A DNA stretch of 64,000 nt from Porphyromonas gingivicanis JCM 15907 (GCF_000614585.1 NZ_BAKX01000006.1:1-64000); one strand, 5' to 3'; shown: positions 36,410 through 46,807, numbered from the stretch's first letter. The notes: generated by a model not told the origin, from the sequence alone. Translations and numbers: made by a program.

Positions 36410-37483
36410 CTATCCTTCTAAGAAAGCCTTATAGCGTTCAAAAGCCTCCTGTACAGCTATTGTTTTAGGTTCAAGTTCGGGCTCGAAGTAAGTCACAGAA
36501 AGAGGGTTGTTTTTCCTCCTTTTTTCGTACTTCCATAGCCCCACAATATGCCCTTGGTCAGCAATAAGGGGATAAAAAATACCATTCTTGGAGTAGAGAT
36601 TGACTCCTGTAGGATGAATAACCTCCTCACGACCTTTGTAAGCAATTACATACTCATCGTAGGCTGGCAAAAAGTGCACAGACGGCACCGGCGTTGAGGG
36701 CGTGGAAGTAACATCAGCGTGAATGTAATAAATCTTATCAGCTCCGGAGAATTCGTGGAGGGATTCTTTAATTGCTTCTATTCCTGCTCTGGCCTCACGA
36801 ACCGCCAAACCCGACCACCAAACAAAATCGGCAAGTGTTGCTGGTGAATGACTACGAAAATATCTATCAGTAAGGCGTACAATGCTCTCTTCTCTCGACA
36901 ATTCGGGCATAAGGGGAACACGCTCATCCAAGAGCGCATAGGTCGGTTTGCCCTGCTTATCTCTGCCACTACAAACCAATCCAATTGTCTCGGCAAACAT
37001 AAGCAACCTATACATCGTACCTGTTACACAAGAGATACCCTCGGCTACAAAAGTCTCTTCAAGCTCGTCTTTGGTTAACCCGGAGGAGCCTGCAAGATGT
37101 TTCTCGAAAAGGTTACAAGCCTTTACAAAGAGCTTCTCACTCAATGCCAAAGCCTCCATGCGCTTCCTATCTTTAATAACATTTTGTATGCTCGAAGCAG
37201 ATAGGCTACACATCCAACGAATATCCTCTGCGGATACAATGTGCCACGTAGCGCGCATCACATGAGTTCGTAGTATTTTACCTTCGTCTAACGCTTGCTG
37301 GACTTGAGAGAGACCCACTTCGCCTTTGAGGCGCATCCCCACAGCCCACTTGACCATATTATAGTCCTGCCCCTGCATTGCACCCATCCATGCTACTATA
37401 TCTTTGGGCATTTCAAAGCGTGGTAAAATCAGTTGCTGAGACATCAGCCTCAAAGCTCTAAAATCCTGCATAATATGCTTCAT
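36410..37483 (-). CDS. AlkZ/YcaQ-like winged-helix DNA-binding protein (PF06224)
   Basis: A 357-residue protein of the HTH_42 family, which includes the DNA glycosylases AlkZ and YcaQ. Family features: RLMSQQL near the N-terminus, the QxQ catalytic-type motif in GAMQGQDYNMVKWAVGMR, THVMRATWHIVSAEDIRWM, and toward the C-terminus LPAYDEYVIAYKGRE. AlkZ unhooks DNA crosslinks and alkylated bases; base-excision activity here is predicted from the family only. It is a single-gene minus-strand unit; no partner gene is seen. Confidence 0.82.
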   Translation of the reverse strand: MKHIMQDFRALRLMSQQLILPRFEMPKDIVAWMGAMQGQDYNMVKWAVGMRLKGEVGLSQVQQALDEGKILRTHVMRATWHIVSAEDIRWMCSLSASSIQNVIKDRKRMEALALSEKLFVKACNLFEKHLAGSSGLTKDELEETFVAEGISCVTGTMYRLLMFAETIGLVCSGRDKQGKPTYALLDERVPLMPELSREESIVRLTDRYFRSHSPATLADFVWWSGLAVREARAGIEAIKESLHEFSGADKIYYIHADVTSTPSTPVPSVHFLPAYDEYVIAYKGREEVIHPTGVNLYSKNGIFYPLIADQGHIVGLWKYEKRRKNNPLSVTYFEPELEPKTIAVQEAFERYKAFLEG

Positions 37484-37946
37484 TCTCTCTTACAAAACCT
37501 ATTTACAAGGGTAAATGTAGTCATAAATATCTGTGTCCATTCATCTAATGAAACATTTTCTCTTGCCACAAAGGGCACGAGAAAAAGCCCAAGATTAACT
37601 TCTTTATGAGCCTTGGTCAAAAGTGAACTCGGGCGTAACATCTCTCCATCGGCATTTACTACCAGAAAATACAAAAGCTAAACTTTCAATCCCCTATAAA
37701 AGTGCTTGACATATATCTGCAACAACGTTGCACTTGAGACTGGAATCTACACAATCGTTTCTTTCAGTAGTCTACTGATGACTTACACAAAAAGTGTTAC
37801 TTTTGCCGCAAAGGAGGTAGAGAAAATTGAAACTCTTTATTATGATAAGGCAACATTTTCTATCCCTTAGCCCTACTTTTTTGATGAGTATCAAAATGTT
37901 TAGGATAACATTGACTACATATCCAAAAACAGATTAAGTCGCAACT
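37484..37946. other. Divergent intergenic region
   Basis: No gene supported. A 64-codon minus-strand frame (37480-37674) looks spurious. TACTTTTG at 37798-37805 matches the -7 consensus for the plus-strand outer-membrane gene, but its -33 reads CTG at the right spacing. Confidence 0.45.
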
Positions 37947-40268
37947 ATGATTCGATTTTTTATATTTACCCTGCTCTTCGTAGTTGCTGGGCAGGTCTGC
38001 TTAGCTCAAGAGAATATCTACCAACTGAGAGGGGTGATTACAACGAGTGAACGGGAGGCTTTGCCAGCAGCCACTATCACCCTACAAGATTCTATCCAAA
38101 AGAATGTGATTGGTGCCGTAAGCGATGCTAACGGACGCTATGCATTAAAACTGCACAAGGCAGGAAGATACCTTGTAAAGATTCGTTGTGTAGGTTATAA
38201 GACTTTATTAAAAAGTATTACAGTAACCCAATCCTATACTGAACAAGATTTTATATTGGAGGAAAACACGGAAGAATTATCGGAAGTAGTCGTTATCGCA
38301 AAACACACCAAACTAAAGCCCAATGGTAATATCCGAGTGCAGTTTAAGGGGAACCCTATGAGCAAAGGGAAATCTATGGGGGAGGCTCTTCGCTTTGTAC
38401 CAAGTATCGAAGTCATCGGAGATAATCTTCTTATTAATGGCAAAGAGGATAATTTGATTTACATAGGTGATCAAGTCATTACACTACAACAATTGAATAC
38501 AATACCAGCCTCTATGATTGACCACATTGAGGTTATACCCAATCCTGGTGTTTCTTTTGGTAAAGGTGTTAAGGGCGGAATTATTATGGTTACACTGCGA
38601 GCACAAGAAGGCATCCTCGGATCTACCACTCTACCACTCCAATTCGATCGTTTAGGACTCGTAGAGGTGATGCCTATGCTTTTCCTACAATATCAAAAGG
38701 GCGATGTCACTTTCTATAATACCTTACGTGGCGGACTCGGGCGTTACACAACAAAGTACGAACGACAAGACCGATACGAAGCCTCCTCTTCGAGCCTCGC
38801 AAAAACAATCATTGATAGCAAAACAAGGGATTATGCAGTAATGGACAATTTGGGTGTTCAGTACCAAATCAACAAACAACAACGCTTAGGATTTTTCGGC
38901 GGTGTCGTATACGATATACCTCAAGTAACGACAAAAAACACAAATGCTCAGATGCAGAATATCCTCACACAAGGGTATAATCAGCAATCTCTCAATGTCA
39001 GCGGCGGTCTGAGCTACAATGCCCATTTGAATATATGTGAGGGAATGAACATATCTTCTACTATAAGTTATAGTCATTCGCAAAACAATCTCGCTAACTA
39101 CTATACCTCAACCAAAGACAACACAGCTTTCTCTAACAACCGCACACGCTACTTTGTAGTCAATCCAAAAGCCTCTCTCTCCTTTGTAAATGGACACTTG
39201 CTCACAGGTGGTATCACCTATGCTTATGCATTTGACCAAAACAATACAGATGGTATTAGCGATAGTTCACTGAAACAACTCACAGAAAAGAAATTCATAA
39301 TCTCGGGCTTCGATTTTGCTCCTTTCATTGAATACAGTAAAATGTTTGGTAAACGTATTTATCTACAAGCAGGGATAAGCTATCAAACCACAGTCATGCA
39401 ATATCGAGACCTCCTACATCAAAATCAAGATTATAAAGTACCCAACCATGGACTCTACCCCAAAATGCTTCTACAATACATGATAAATCCTAATCAAGCA
39501 TCGGGGATTGCTTTAGTTTATAGGCACTTTTTCTCTTTGCCTAACTATGGATACTATTCTCCCATTGCAACCTACCATACTGAAAACCTATACAGCATTG
39601 GGAATCAAAAGCTCAAGCAAGAGACTTTCGATGAAATGGAATTAAACTATTACCTCAACCGTGATTGGAATTTTACATATCGCCTCTGTTATGGGCGAGA
39701 CATCATTCAAATCATGACCTATCCAGACGAGAGTGCTCCAAACTTATTCTACACACAGCCCAACAATATAGGCACACAGTGGCACCATTACGCATCCGCT
39801 TCTTTTAACAAACACCTATTCTCTTTTTGGCATACCAACAACCTTCTTTATCTGCGCCACGACAGGGAACAGATGCCACAGCGTTCCGTTCAATCCCTCT
39901 CCATAGGTGGGACTTCTACACATCAACTGGCGCTCTCGAAGTCCACAGGCGTAACCATTGCATTTTCGGGGCAAAGTGCTCAACAGAAATTGGGGTATAC
40001 CTTAGGGGCTCAATTCGCCCTTGATGCTGGCTGTTACACCTCCCTCCTAAGAGATCAACTACAACTCAGTTTATCGTTGAACAATATACTTCACAGCCAG
40101 AATACACTTACAACTCGAATCGGGAACTCGGAACTAATTCGTTTTGATCTATCGCCTCGTACTCGTTTGAAGCTCTCAATCACATATACATTCTCCTCGG
40201 GAGATAAAGTTGATAGGGTGAGAGGTGAAAAAGCTAGCACACTCTCTCAAGAAAAACCTATTTTGTAG
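37947..40268 (+). CDS. TonB-receptor-like outer-membrane beta-barrel protein
   Basis: A 773-residue outer-membrane protein with a signal peptide (MIRFFIFTLLFVVAGQVCLA). Next come a carboxypeptidase-regulatory-like Ig domain (residues ~25-110: RGVITTSEREALPAATITL to YKTLLKSITV), a short plug-like region (EALRFVPSIEVIGDNLLING, IDHIEVIPNPGVSFGKGVKG) and a long barrel ending in an aromatic-rich strand region. This is the OMP_b-brl_3 architecture, related to TonB-dependent receptors. The substrate is unknown and no SusD-like partner is adjacent. Confidence 0.85.
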   Translation: MIRFFIFTLLFVVAGQVCLAQENIYQLRGVITTSEREALPAATITLQDSIQKNVIGAVSDANGRYALKLHKAGRYLVKIRCVGYKTLLKSITVTQSYTEQDFILEENTEELSEVVVIAKHTKLKPNGNIRVQFKGNPMSKGKSMGEALRFVPSIEVIGDNLLINGKEDNLIYIGDQVITLQQLNTIPASMIDHIEVIPNPGVSFGKGVKGGIIMVTLRAQEGILGSTTLPLQFDRLGLVEVMPMLFLQYQKGDVTFYNTLRGGLGRYTTKYERQDRYEASSSSLAKTIIDSKTRDYAVMDNLGVQYQINKQQRLGFFGGVVYDIPQVTTKNTNAQMQNILTQGYNQQSLNVSGGLSYNAHLNICEGMNISSTISYSHSQNNLANYYTSTKDNTAFSNNRTRYFVVNPKASLSFVNGHLLTGGITYAYAFDQNNTDGISDSSLKQLTEKKFIISGFDFAPFIEYSKMFGKRIYLQAGISYQTTVMQYRDLLHQNQDYKVPNHGLYPKMLLQYMINPNQASGIALVYRHFFSLPNYGYYSPIATYHTENLYSIGNQKLKQETFDEMELNYYLNRDWNFTYRLCYGRDIIQIMTYPDESAPNLFYTQPNNIGTQWHHYASASFNKHLFSFWHTNNLLYLRHDREQMPQRSVQSLSIGGTSTHQLALSKSTGVTIAFSGQSAQQKLGYTLGAQFALDAGCYTSLLRDQLQLSLSLNNILHSQNTLTTRIGNSELIRFDLSPRTRLKLSITYTFSSGDKVDRVRGEKASTLSQEKPIL

Positions 40269-40414
40269 CAATCTTGTCATAAACATTTTGATAAACCCGT
40301 ATTTTACAGCAGTAAGTGCACCTCTTGCAAATCTATTGCATATCAGTCTCTATATAGTTCTTTTATACTATTTTTGTGAGACGTGTTGGGTGAACTACAA
40401 AAGAAAAGTCTACT

Positions 40415-41901
40415 ATGCTACGAGGATTAGTGAAGGATACTGCTGTTTACGGTCTTTCGAGTATTATAGGACGCTTCCTAAATTGGGCTTTAGTACCCCT
40501 CTACACACGTGTCCTACAAGACACAGGGGAGTTTGGCATTGTTACAAATCTCTATGCATGGACAGCTCTCCTTCTCATCATCCTAACCTATGGAATGGAG
40601 ACGGGCTTTTTCCGTTTTGTCAACAAAGAGCCTAATCCAAGACAAGTCTACTCGACGACCCTTATTTCGGTAGGTTTCACGTCCCTTCTATTTGTCGCTT
40701 TAAGCCTACTCTTTTTGACTCCTCTGAGCAGAGTTCTCTCCTATCCAGAGCATAAAGATTTGATAACGATGCTCATCTTAATAGTGGCAAGTGATGCTTT
40801 TATGGCTATCCCCTTTGCTTATCTCCGCTACAAACAAAAGCCATGGCGTTTTGCTCTCATCAAACTAATCTTTATTGCAGTAAATATAGGGTTCAATCTT
40901 TTCTTCCTTCTCTTAGCTCCTTTCCTTATGAAAAAAGCTCCCTATTTAGTTGATTGGTTCTTCGACCCCAACTATTCGGTGGGCTACATATTTGTTTCAA
41001 ATCTTATAGGTAATATTGTCATCTTCCTTCTGTTACTTCCTTATATCTTCACAGCAGGATTTAATTATTCAGGGCAACTTCTCAAGCGGATGCTCCGCTA
41101 CTCCTTACCCATACTCGTTTTAGGCATAGCAGGGATATTCAATCAGATGGCGGACAAGATATTGTTCCCTATGCTCTACGATGATGTAGAGTATGCTCGT
41201 CAGCAATTGGGCATCTATGGAGCTTGCTTTAAGATTGCAGTCGTAATGGTCATGTTTACACAAGCCTTCCGCTATGCCTATGAACCGATTATTTTTAACA
41301 AGAAAAAAGGCAACGACCAAGCAGAGAGAATCTCCTATGCCGTGGCAATGAAGTACTACATCGTTTCTGCTCTCTGCATATACATAGGGGTAATGGCATA
41401 CTTAGACATTATAAAGGTTTTTGTGGGTCAGAACTATTATGCTGGTTTAAGTGTTGTTCCAATTGTAATGTGGGGAGAACTAATGATGGGAGTTTATTTC
41501 AATCTTTCATTGTGGTATAAGCTGGTAGATAAAACTTGGTGGGGCGGCATTATCTCTTTTGTAGGCTGCCTTTTCACTGTATTTATTATCATCTTTGGAG
41601 TACCTCGATGGGGCTTTATGGCATGTGCTTGGGCTTCGGCAATAAGTAATACCATAATGGTTGCCATCTGTTATGTTTTGGGGCAACACTATTACAAAGT
41701 AGATTATGATTGGAAAAATGCTCTTTTCTACCTTCTTATAGCCTCTATTATTGTGGTAGGTCTCCTAGTTACCGAGCTTATGCAGAGTCTATAGGTTGGA
41801 TTCGCTGGGTAGTCAATACGCTCCTCCTACTCACTTTTGCGACTATAGTAGTAAAGAAAGACTTTCCTCTAACCCTACTATTCAACCAATTGAAAAAATA
41901 A
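40415..41901 (+). CDS. Polysaccharide flippase, Wzx/MATE-like (frameshifted near C-terminus)
   Basis: An integral membrane protein with about 12-14 helices, of the lipopolysaccharide/oligosaccharide flippase superfamily: starts MLRGLVKDTAVYGLSSIIGR and contains FLNWALVPLYTRVL, where the first helices of flippases lie. The open frame stops at 41794. Adding one T near 41778 continues through YAESIGWIRWVVNTLLLL to 41901, giving about 495 residues and the last helix. DUF389 follows after seven bases. A role in exporting lipid-linked glycans is likely; the glycan is unknown. Confidence 0.83.
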
Positions 41902-41908
41902 GGAACCT

Positions 41909-43366
41909 ATGATACAAGAAGAAAAAAATAAAGACATCGACCAACTATTTCAAGACGAGCCTGACAAACAATCTTCCGTAGCATCTCCCTCCGAGCCAGC
42001 GGTTGAAGTAGACACTCGCACGCGTTGGGAAAAAGTTGTACAAGAAGTAAAGCGCATCTTAGATATTACTTCGGACAAAATCGATCCTCACTTAACCATA
42101 GATCAAGTACGCCAAGATGTAGACTTTAGGGGTACTAAACTTTGGGTTTTGATTTGTGCCATCTTCGTAGCTTCTTTGGGGCTAAATATGAACTCGACGG
42201 CAGTCATTATCGGAGCCATGCTTATCTCTCCTCTTATGGGGCCGATTATTGGATTCGGTACAGCTTTGGGAATTTATGACTTCGACTTGCTCAAACGCTC
42301 GTTACGCAACTTAGCTCTAACGACTCTTTTTAGTATTGTAACGGCTACAATATACTTTATCATTACACCTCTCACAGAAAATGGTAGCGAACTATTGGGA
42401 CGTACCACCCCCAATATATACGATGTATTGATAGCTTTCTTCGGAGGAGCCGCTGGAATGATTGCAAGTAGTACCAAAAGTAAAGGGCAGGTATTACCTG
42501 GGGTGGCTATTGCAACAGCTTTAATGCCCCCTTTATGTACCGCAGGGTATGGTGTTGCTACGGGACAATGGAGTTTCTTTTTCGGAGCCTTTTACCTCTA
42601 TCTCATCAACTCTGTCTTCATTGCTCTTGCCACCTATTTAGTAGTCCGCTATCTGAAATTCCCCGAAAAGGTTTTTATGAATGCGTTGCGCAAACAAAAG
42701 GTGCGTCGCATTATGCTCATTGTAGCCCTCTCTACCCTGCTTCCTAGTGTTTATTTAAGTATCGGATTGGTGCAGGATAGCATCCGCAAACAGAATGCAA
42801 GAAATTTTGTTGAGCGCGAACTCAACTTCCCCGATGCACAAGTAGTAAAATACGAAATTGCCAAGGAAAAAGGTCTTTGGTATGTAGATGTAGTTATGGT
42901 AGGTCGTGCCTTAGAGACAAAACTAATAGACAGCCTTAACAAAAAACTACCTGATTATGTACCTGGAGCACTTCTCAATATTCATCAAGGCTTCGAGGAA
43001 AAAACAGACTTGGGACAACTCAAAACAGATTTGCTCAAGGACCTTTATGAAAATAGCGAGGCTATCATACAGAGACAGCGTCAAGAAATAGACTCCCTTA
43101 GAACTCTTGTGGAGAGGTACAATCGCTATGGGGCGATGGAGAAATCTTTAGTTCAAGAGATGAAAGCTCTCTTCCCTCAAGTCGAAAATGTTTACATTGC
43201 TTCGCCTCTTAATTTGGCTCAAGGAGCCGACTCGGTGCTAAGAGTTGTACTCCAACCTGTTGAAAAAACTTCTATCTCAGATCTTGAAAGAAATCGTTTA
43301 GCAAATTGGCTAAAAACTCGTTCGGATAGCAAGTATGTCAAAATAGTTATTGATAATTCTAAATAA
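41909..43366 (+). CDS. DUF389 family membrane protein (TIGR00341-like)
   Basis: A 485-residue protein. After a soluble start (residues 1-70) come about six membrane helices with the DUF389 signatures SLGLNMNSTAVIIGAMLISP, LMGPIIGFGTALGIYD and LPGVAIATALMPPLCTAGYG. The C-terminal ~200 residues are soluble, with a coiled-coil-like section around residues 375-400. The function of this family is not established. It starts seven bases after the flippase gene, so co-transcription is likely. Confidence 0.85.
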   Translation: MIQEEKNKDIDQLFQDEPDKQSSVASPSEPAVEVDTRTRWEKVVQEVKRILDITSDKIDPHLTIDQVRQDVDFRGTKLWVLICAIFVASLGLNMNSTAVIIGAMLISPLMGPIIGFGTALGIYDFDLLKRSLRNLALTTLFSIVTATIYFIITPLTENGSELLGRTTPNIYDVLIAFFGGAAGMIASSTKSKGQVLPGVAIATALMPPLCTAGYGVATGQWSFFFGAFYLYLINSVFIALATYLVVRYLKFPEKVFMNALRKQKVRRIMLIVALSTLLPSVYLSIGLVQDSIRKQNARNFVERELNFPDAQVVKYEIAKEKGLWYVDVVMVGRALETKLIDSLNKKLPDYVPGALLNIHQGFEEKTDLGQLKTDLLKDLYENSEAIIQRQRQEIDSLRTLVERYNRYGAMEKSLVQEMKALFPQVENVYIASPLNLAQGADSVLRVVLQPVEKTSISDLERNRLANWLKTRSDSKYVKIVIDNSK

Positions 43367-43382
43367 ATTAGTTTGTATTTTT

Positions 43383-45752
43383 ATGAAGTTGAAAAGCATT
43401 CTTCTATCTGTAACCCTTTTCTTGGGTCTAAGCTCTACTGCTTTGGCCGACAAGGGGATGTGGTTACTTAATGAGCTCAATGAGCAAAACATGGAGCGCA
43501 TGCAAGAGTTAGGATTTACCCTAACTATGGATGAGTTGTACAGTCCTGGCAAGCCCTCAGTGGCAAGTGCTGTAGTTATCTTTGGTCGTGGCTGTACAGG
43601 GATTACTGTATCAGATCAATCCCTTATCTTCACCAACCATCACTGCGGTTACGATGCTATCCAAAGCCAAAGTAGTGTAGATCATGACTACCTTCGAGAT
43701 GGGTTTAGTGCAAAAACATTGCAAGACGAACTTCCTATTCCTGACCTTGAAATTCGTTATCTCAAAGAGATTGTAGATGTAACACCTCGCATCGAAGCTG
43801 CTGTAAAGGGTATTACAGACGAGATGCAACGCATCCAAACTATTAAAGAGATTAGTAAGAAAATCGCAGCAGAGTACACCAAAGGCGATTTTGTTGAAGG
43901 TAAGGTAATCTCTTACTATGCAGGCAATAAGTACTATGCCGTTGTGTACAATGTATTCCGCGATGTGCGTATGGTTATGGCTCCTCCAAGCTCAGTAGGT
44001 AAATTCGGTGGAGACACAGACAACTGGATGTGGACTCGCCACACTGGAGACTTCTCTGTATTTCGTGTTTATGCTGGAGCTAACAATGAACCTGCTCATT
44101 ATAGTGCTTCCAATAAACCTTACAAACCCATATCTTTTGCGCCCGTTTCGCTCGATGGTTATCGCGAAGGCAGCTATGCAATGACTATCGGATTCCCAGG
44201 ATCGACTTCTCGCTACCTTACTTCTTGGGGAGTAGAAGATGTTATCAACAACGAAAACAAACCTCGCATCGAAGTACGTGGCATCAAACAAGCTATCTGG
44301 AAAGAAGCTATGGAAGCAGACCAAGCTACTCGCATTATGTATGCCAGTAAATATGCCCAAAGTGCGAATTACTGGAAAAACTCTATCGGGATGAACAGAG
44401 GTTTGAAAAATCTCGATGTGGTAGCTCGTAAACAAGCTGAAGAAACTGCTTTCGAAGCATGGGTACAAAAAACCTCTGCACAATCTACATATGGACAGAT
44501 TTTGCCCGCTATGAAAGAGGCTTACGCACGCAGTGGTGAAACAAATAAAAAACTCAATTACCTCTACGAGGCTCTCTTTGGAGGAACTGAAATTGTTCGT
44601 ATGGCTCTCCAAGCCGAGTCCTTAAAGCAACTTCCAGAAGGACATGCTTCTCAAGCTAAGGGCGCCCTTAAGGAACTCTACAAAGATTACCTCCCATCAC
44701 TTGATGCTAAGGTACTCCCTGCTATGCTCGATGTGGTACGCAAGAACCTCCCTGCATCTGAATTGCCCGAAATATACAAGACTATCGACAAGAAATTCAA
44801 GGGAGACAGCAAACTTTATGCAGAGTATGTATTCAAGAAGAGCGTTGTGCCTTACGCAGACCGTATGGAAGAGCTTTTGAATATGACTGCTAAAAAGCGT
44901 AATAAGATTCTTGACAACGATCCTGCCATCTTGTTGGCAAAGACCATTCTTCCCACAGCACAGGCCTTGCAAGAAAAAGCTCAAAACGACTTCCTAACCA
45001 TTGAAAAAGGTAAGCGTGAGTACTTTGCTGCTACACGTACTATGGATCCTAAGCGTCAAATGCCTTCGGATGCCAACTTCACTATGCGTATGAGCTACGG
45101 CTCTGTTAAGGGATATGCTCCTAAAGACGGAGCATGGTACAATTACTATACTACCGAGCGTGGTGTATTCGAAAAACAAGACCCAACAAGTTCTGAATTC
45201 TATGTTCAGCCAGAGATACTTTCACTCCTCCGCTCTAAAGACTTTGGAGACTATGGTGTAAATGGCGAGCTTCGTCTATGCTTCCTTTCCGACAACGATA
45301 TTACAGGTGGTAACTCCGGTAGTCCTGTATTCGATGGAAGAGGTAACTTGATAGGTCTTGCTTTCGATGGTAACTGGGAAGCAATGAGTGGAGATATCGA
45401 GTTCGAACCTGAATTGCAACGCACTATCAGCGTAGATATTCGCTATGTCCTCTTCATGATTGAAAAATGGGCTAAAAATCCTCGTTTGATTCAAGAACTC
45501 AAACTCATTAAGGGTCAGAACAGTTGTGCTAAAGCAACTTGTCCTAAAACAGGTAAGGTAGGTAATGTTTGCCCTAAAGCGGGAAAAGCGTGCGCCGCTG
45601 ATGCTAAAGCAACTTGCCCTAAAACTGGAAAGACAGGCTGTGTTTGCCCTAAAGCTGGAAAAGCATGCGCTGCTAATGCTAAAGCAACTTGTCCTAAAAC
45701 TGGAAAGACAGGCTGTGTTTGCCCTAAAAAAAATAGTAAGACTAAAAAGTAA
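43383..45752 (+). CDS. S46 dipeptidyl-peptidase (DPP7-type) with Cys-rich repeat tail
   Basis: 789 residues from the ATG at 43383 (signal peptide MKLKSILLSVTLFLGLSSTA); an upstream start at 43350 overlaps DUF389. Serine peptidase family S46, which removes dipeptides from peptide N-termini. Catalytic His is in FTNHHCGYD, Asp in GGDTDNWMWTRHTGDFSVF and Ser in ITGGNSGSPVF. Eighteen residues after the Ser is a Gly (GLAFDGN), the DPP7-type choice; DPP11 enzymes have Arg there. Such enzymes let asaccharolytic Porphyromonas use proteins. The last ~75 residues are a 25-residue Cys/Lys-rich repeat not usual in S46 proteins. Confidence 0.93.
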   Translation: MKLKSILLSVTLFLGLSSTALADKGMWLLNELNEQNMERMQELGFTLTMDELYSPGKPSVASAVVIFGRGCTGITVSDQSLIFTNHHCGYDAIQSQSSVDHDYLRDGFSAKTLQDELPIPDLEIRYLKEIVDVTPRIEAAVKGITDEMQRIQTIKEISKKIAAEYTKGDFVEGKVISYYAGNKYYAVVYNVFRDVRMVMAPPSSVGKFGGDTDNWMWTRHTGDFSVFRVYAGANNEPAHYSASNKPYKPISFAPVSLDGYREGSYAMTIGFPGSTSRYLTSWGVEDVINNENKPRIEVRGIKQAIWKEAMEADQATRIMYASKYAQSANYWKNSIGMNRGLKNLDVVARKQAEETAFEAWVQKTSAQSTYGQILPAMKEAYARSGETNKKLNYLYEALFGGTEIVRMALQAESLKQLPEGHASQAKGALKELYKDYLPSLDAKVLPAMLDVVRKNLPASELPEIYKTIDKKFKGDSKLYAEYVFKKSVVPYADRMEELLNMTAKKRNKILDNDPAILLAKTILPTAQALQEKAQNDFLTIEKGKREYFAATRTMDPKRQMPSDANFTMRMSYGSVKGYAPKDGAWYNYYTTERGVFEKQDPTSSEFYVQPEILSLLRSKDFGDYGVNGELRLCFLSDNDITGGNSGSPVFDGRGNLIGLAFDGNWEAMSGDIEFEPELQRTISVDIRYVLFMIEKWAKNPRLIQELKLIKGQNSCAKATCPKTGKVGNVCPKAGKACAADAKATCPKTGKTGCVCPKAGKACAANAKATCPKTGKTGCVCPKKNSKTKK
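45528..45737 (+). repeat. 75-bp in-frame tandem repeat (Cys-rich tail)
   Basis: Two full 75-bp units (45528-45602, 45603-45677) and most of a third (from 45678) encode AKATCPKTGKTGCVCPKAGK-type sequence followed by ACAAN, within the S46 peptidase gene. Units 2 and 3 are nearly identical, indicating recent duplication. Confidence 0.9.
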
Positions 45753-45807
45753 TAAATTAGAATTTGGTCAATAAGACTTACTCACAAGATAAGGTAAGTC
45801 AAAGTAA

Positions 45808-45848
45808 AAGGGGAGAGGGTTTAGGATCCTTCTCCTCTTTTTTATTAA
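45808..45848 (+). terminator. Terminator after the S46 peptidase gene
   Basis: An imperfect stem between AAAAGGGGAGAGG and CCTTCTCCTCTTTT followed by a T-run. A shorter inverted repeat (GACTTAC/GTAAGTC, 45775-45800) lies just before it. Confidence 0.75.
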
Positions 45849-45920
45849 GGAAGGAAGAGAGAATAAGGTATAAATACAAGGGCTAAATATCCAAATATCA
45901 AGAGGAAAAAGGGTTGTGAA

Positions 45921-45952
45921 TTTGTGGATATCAAAAAAAAGATGTTACTTTG
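45921..45952 (+). promoter_or_regulatory. Probable promoter of rpmB-rpmG
   Basis: TTTG (45921-45924), 20 bases, then TTACTTTG (45945-45952), close to the Bacteroidetes consensus. It implies a leader of about 120 bases before rpmB, long enough for autoregulation, though I see no specific structure. Confidence 0.6.
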
Positions 45953-46079
45953 CAGGACGATTAGAGGTATCTATCCTTATCAAAGCATATCGGGCAGATG
46001 ATGCTACGCTCTATATCTACGATAAAATAGGAGTTTCTCTATAATTATTGTATTACAAATAAAAAACGAATATAACGAG

Positions 46080-46319
46080 ATGTCTAAGGCTTGTCAAATA
46101 ACAGGAAAGCGGGCGATGATAGGGAACCACGTTTCACACTCCAACCATCGTACAAAACGCACTTTCAATGTCAATTTATTCGAAAAGAAATTCTATTGGG
46201 TAGAGCAGGAATGCTGGATTCGTCTCAAAGTATCTGCAGATGGGCTCCGCCTCATTAACAAAATTGGATTGGATGCTGCTTTGAAACGTGCAGCAGAAAA
46301 AGGATACTTGGGTGTATAA
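46080..46319 (+). CDS. rpmB: Large ribosomal subunit protein L28
   Basis: A 79-residue basic protein with the L28 pattern: [33 protein letters not shown] and [14 protein letters not shown]. First gene of rpmB-rpmG-DUF4295, the conserved Bacteroidetes order; rpmG follows after 28 bases. Confidence 0.96.
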   Translation: MSKACQITGKRAMIGNHVSHSNHRTKRTFNVNLFEKKFYWVEQECWIRLKVSADGLRLINKIGLDAALKRAAEKGYLGV

Positions 46320-46347
46320 TCAAGCTTAAAGAAACAATAGTAGAGCT

Positions 46348-46536
46348 ATGGCAAAGAAAGTAAAAGGTAACCGTGTACAGGTAATCCTCGAATGTACAGA
46401 ACATAAGGAAAGTGGAATGCCAGGTACATCACGCTACATAACAACTAAGAACCGCAAGAATACAACACAACGTCTTGAGCTTAAGAAGTATAATGCTGTA
46501 CTTAAGCGCTACACCCTTCATAGAGAAATTAAGTAA
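46348..46536 (+). CDS. rpmG: Large ribosomal subunit protein L33
   Basis: A 62-residue L33: [20 protein letters not shown], then [18 protein letters not shown] and a Lys-rich C-terminus. The zinc-binding Cys pairs of C+ L33 forms are absent, so this is a C- form. It lies between rpmB and the DUF4295 gene. Confidence 0.96.
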   Translation: MAKKVKGNRVQVILECTEHKESGMPGTSRYITTKNRKNTTQRLELKKYNAVLKRYTLHREIK

Positions 46537-46557
46537 TAATATAAGGAGAACTACGAA

Positions 46558-46713
46558 ATGGCAAAGAAATCCGTTGCAACGTTTAGAAGTGGCAGTAAAG
46601 ATGGTCGCGCCTACTCCAAGGTGATAAAGATGGTTAAGTCTCCTAAAACTGGAGCTTACTGTTTTCAAGAAGAGATGGTCCTCAACGAAGCTGTTAAAGA
46701 CTTCTTCAAATAA
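46558..46713 (+). CDS. DUF4295 family small basic protein
   Basis: A 51-residue protein (MAKKSVATFRSGSKDGRAYS, later VKSPKTGAYCFQEEMV and the end DFFK) that starts 21 bases after rpmG. DUF4295 proteins follow rpmG throughout Bacteroidetes and are thought to be ribosome-associated; the function is not established. Strong terminator follows at 46763. Confidence 0.9.
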   Translation: MAKKSVATFRSGSKDGRAYSKVIKMVKSPKTGAYCFQEEMVLNEAVKDFFK

Positions 46714-46762
46714 GATTTACTTCCCTTTCGGCACAAAAAGAGTCGAAAAACGTTTAAGATAT

Positions 46763-46807
46763 AAGCAGAGGAGAGATTTAATAAATCTCTCCTCTGCTTT
46801 TTCTTAT
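46763..46807 (+). terminator. Strong terminator of rpmB-rpmG-DUF4295
   Basis: AAGCAGAGGAGAGATT pairs with AATCTCTCCTCTGCTT around a very short loop, followed by TTTCTT. A near-perfect 16-bp stem. Confidence 0.93.

Noticed and set aside
37480-37674. 64-codon minus-strand frame before the AlkZ-like gene
   Set aside because: It overlaps the AlkZ-like start by four bases but has no domain or convincing coding character.
43992-44612. Long antisense frame within the S46 peptidase gene
   Set aside because: It is a shadow of the strongly coding opposite strand, with no start context or domain.
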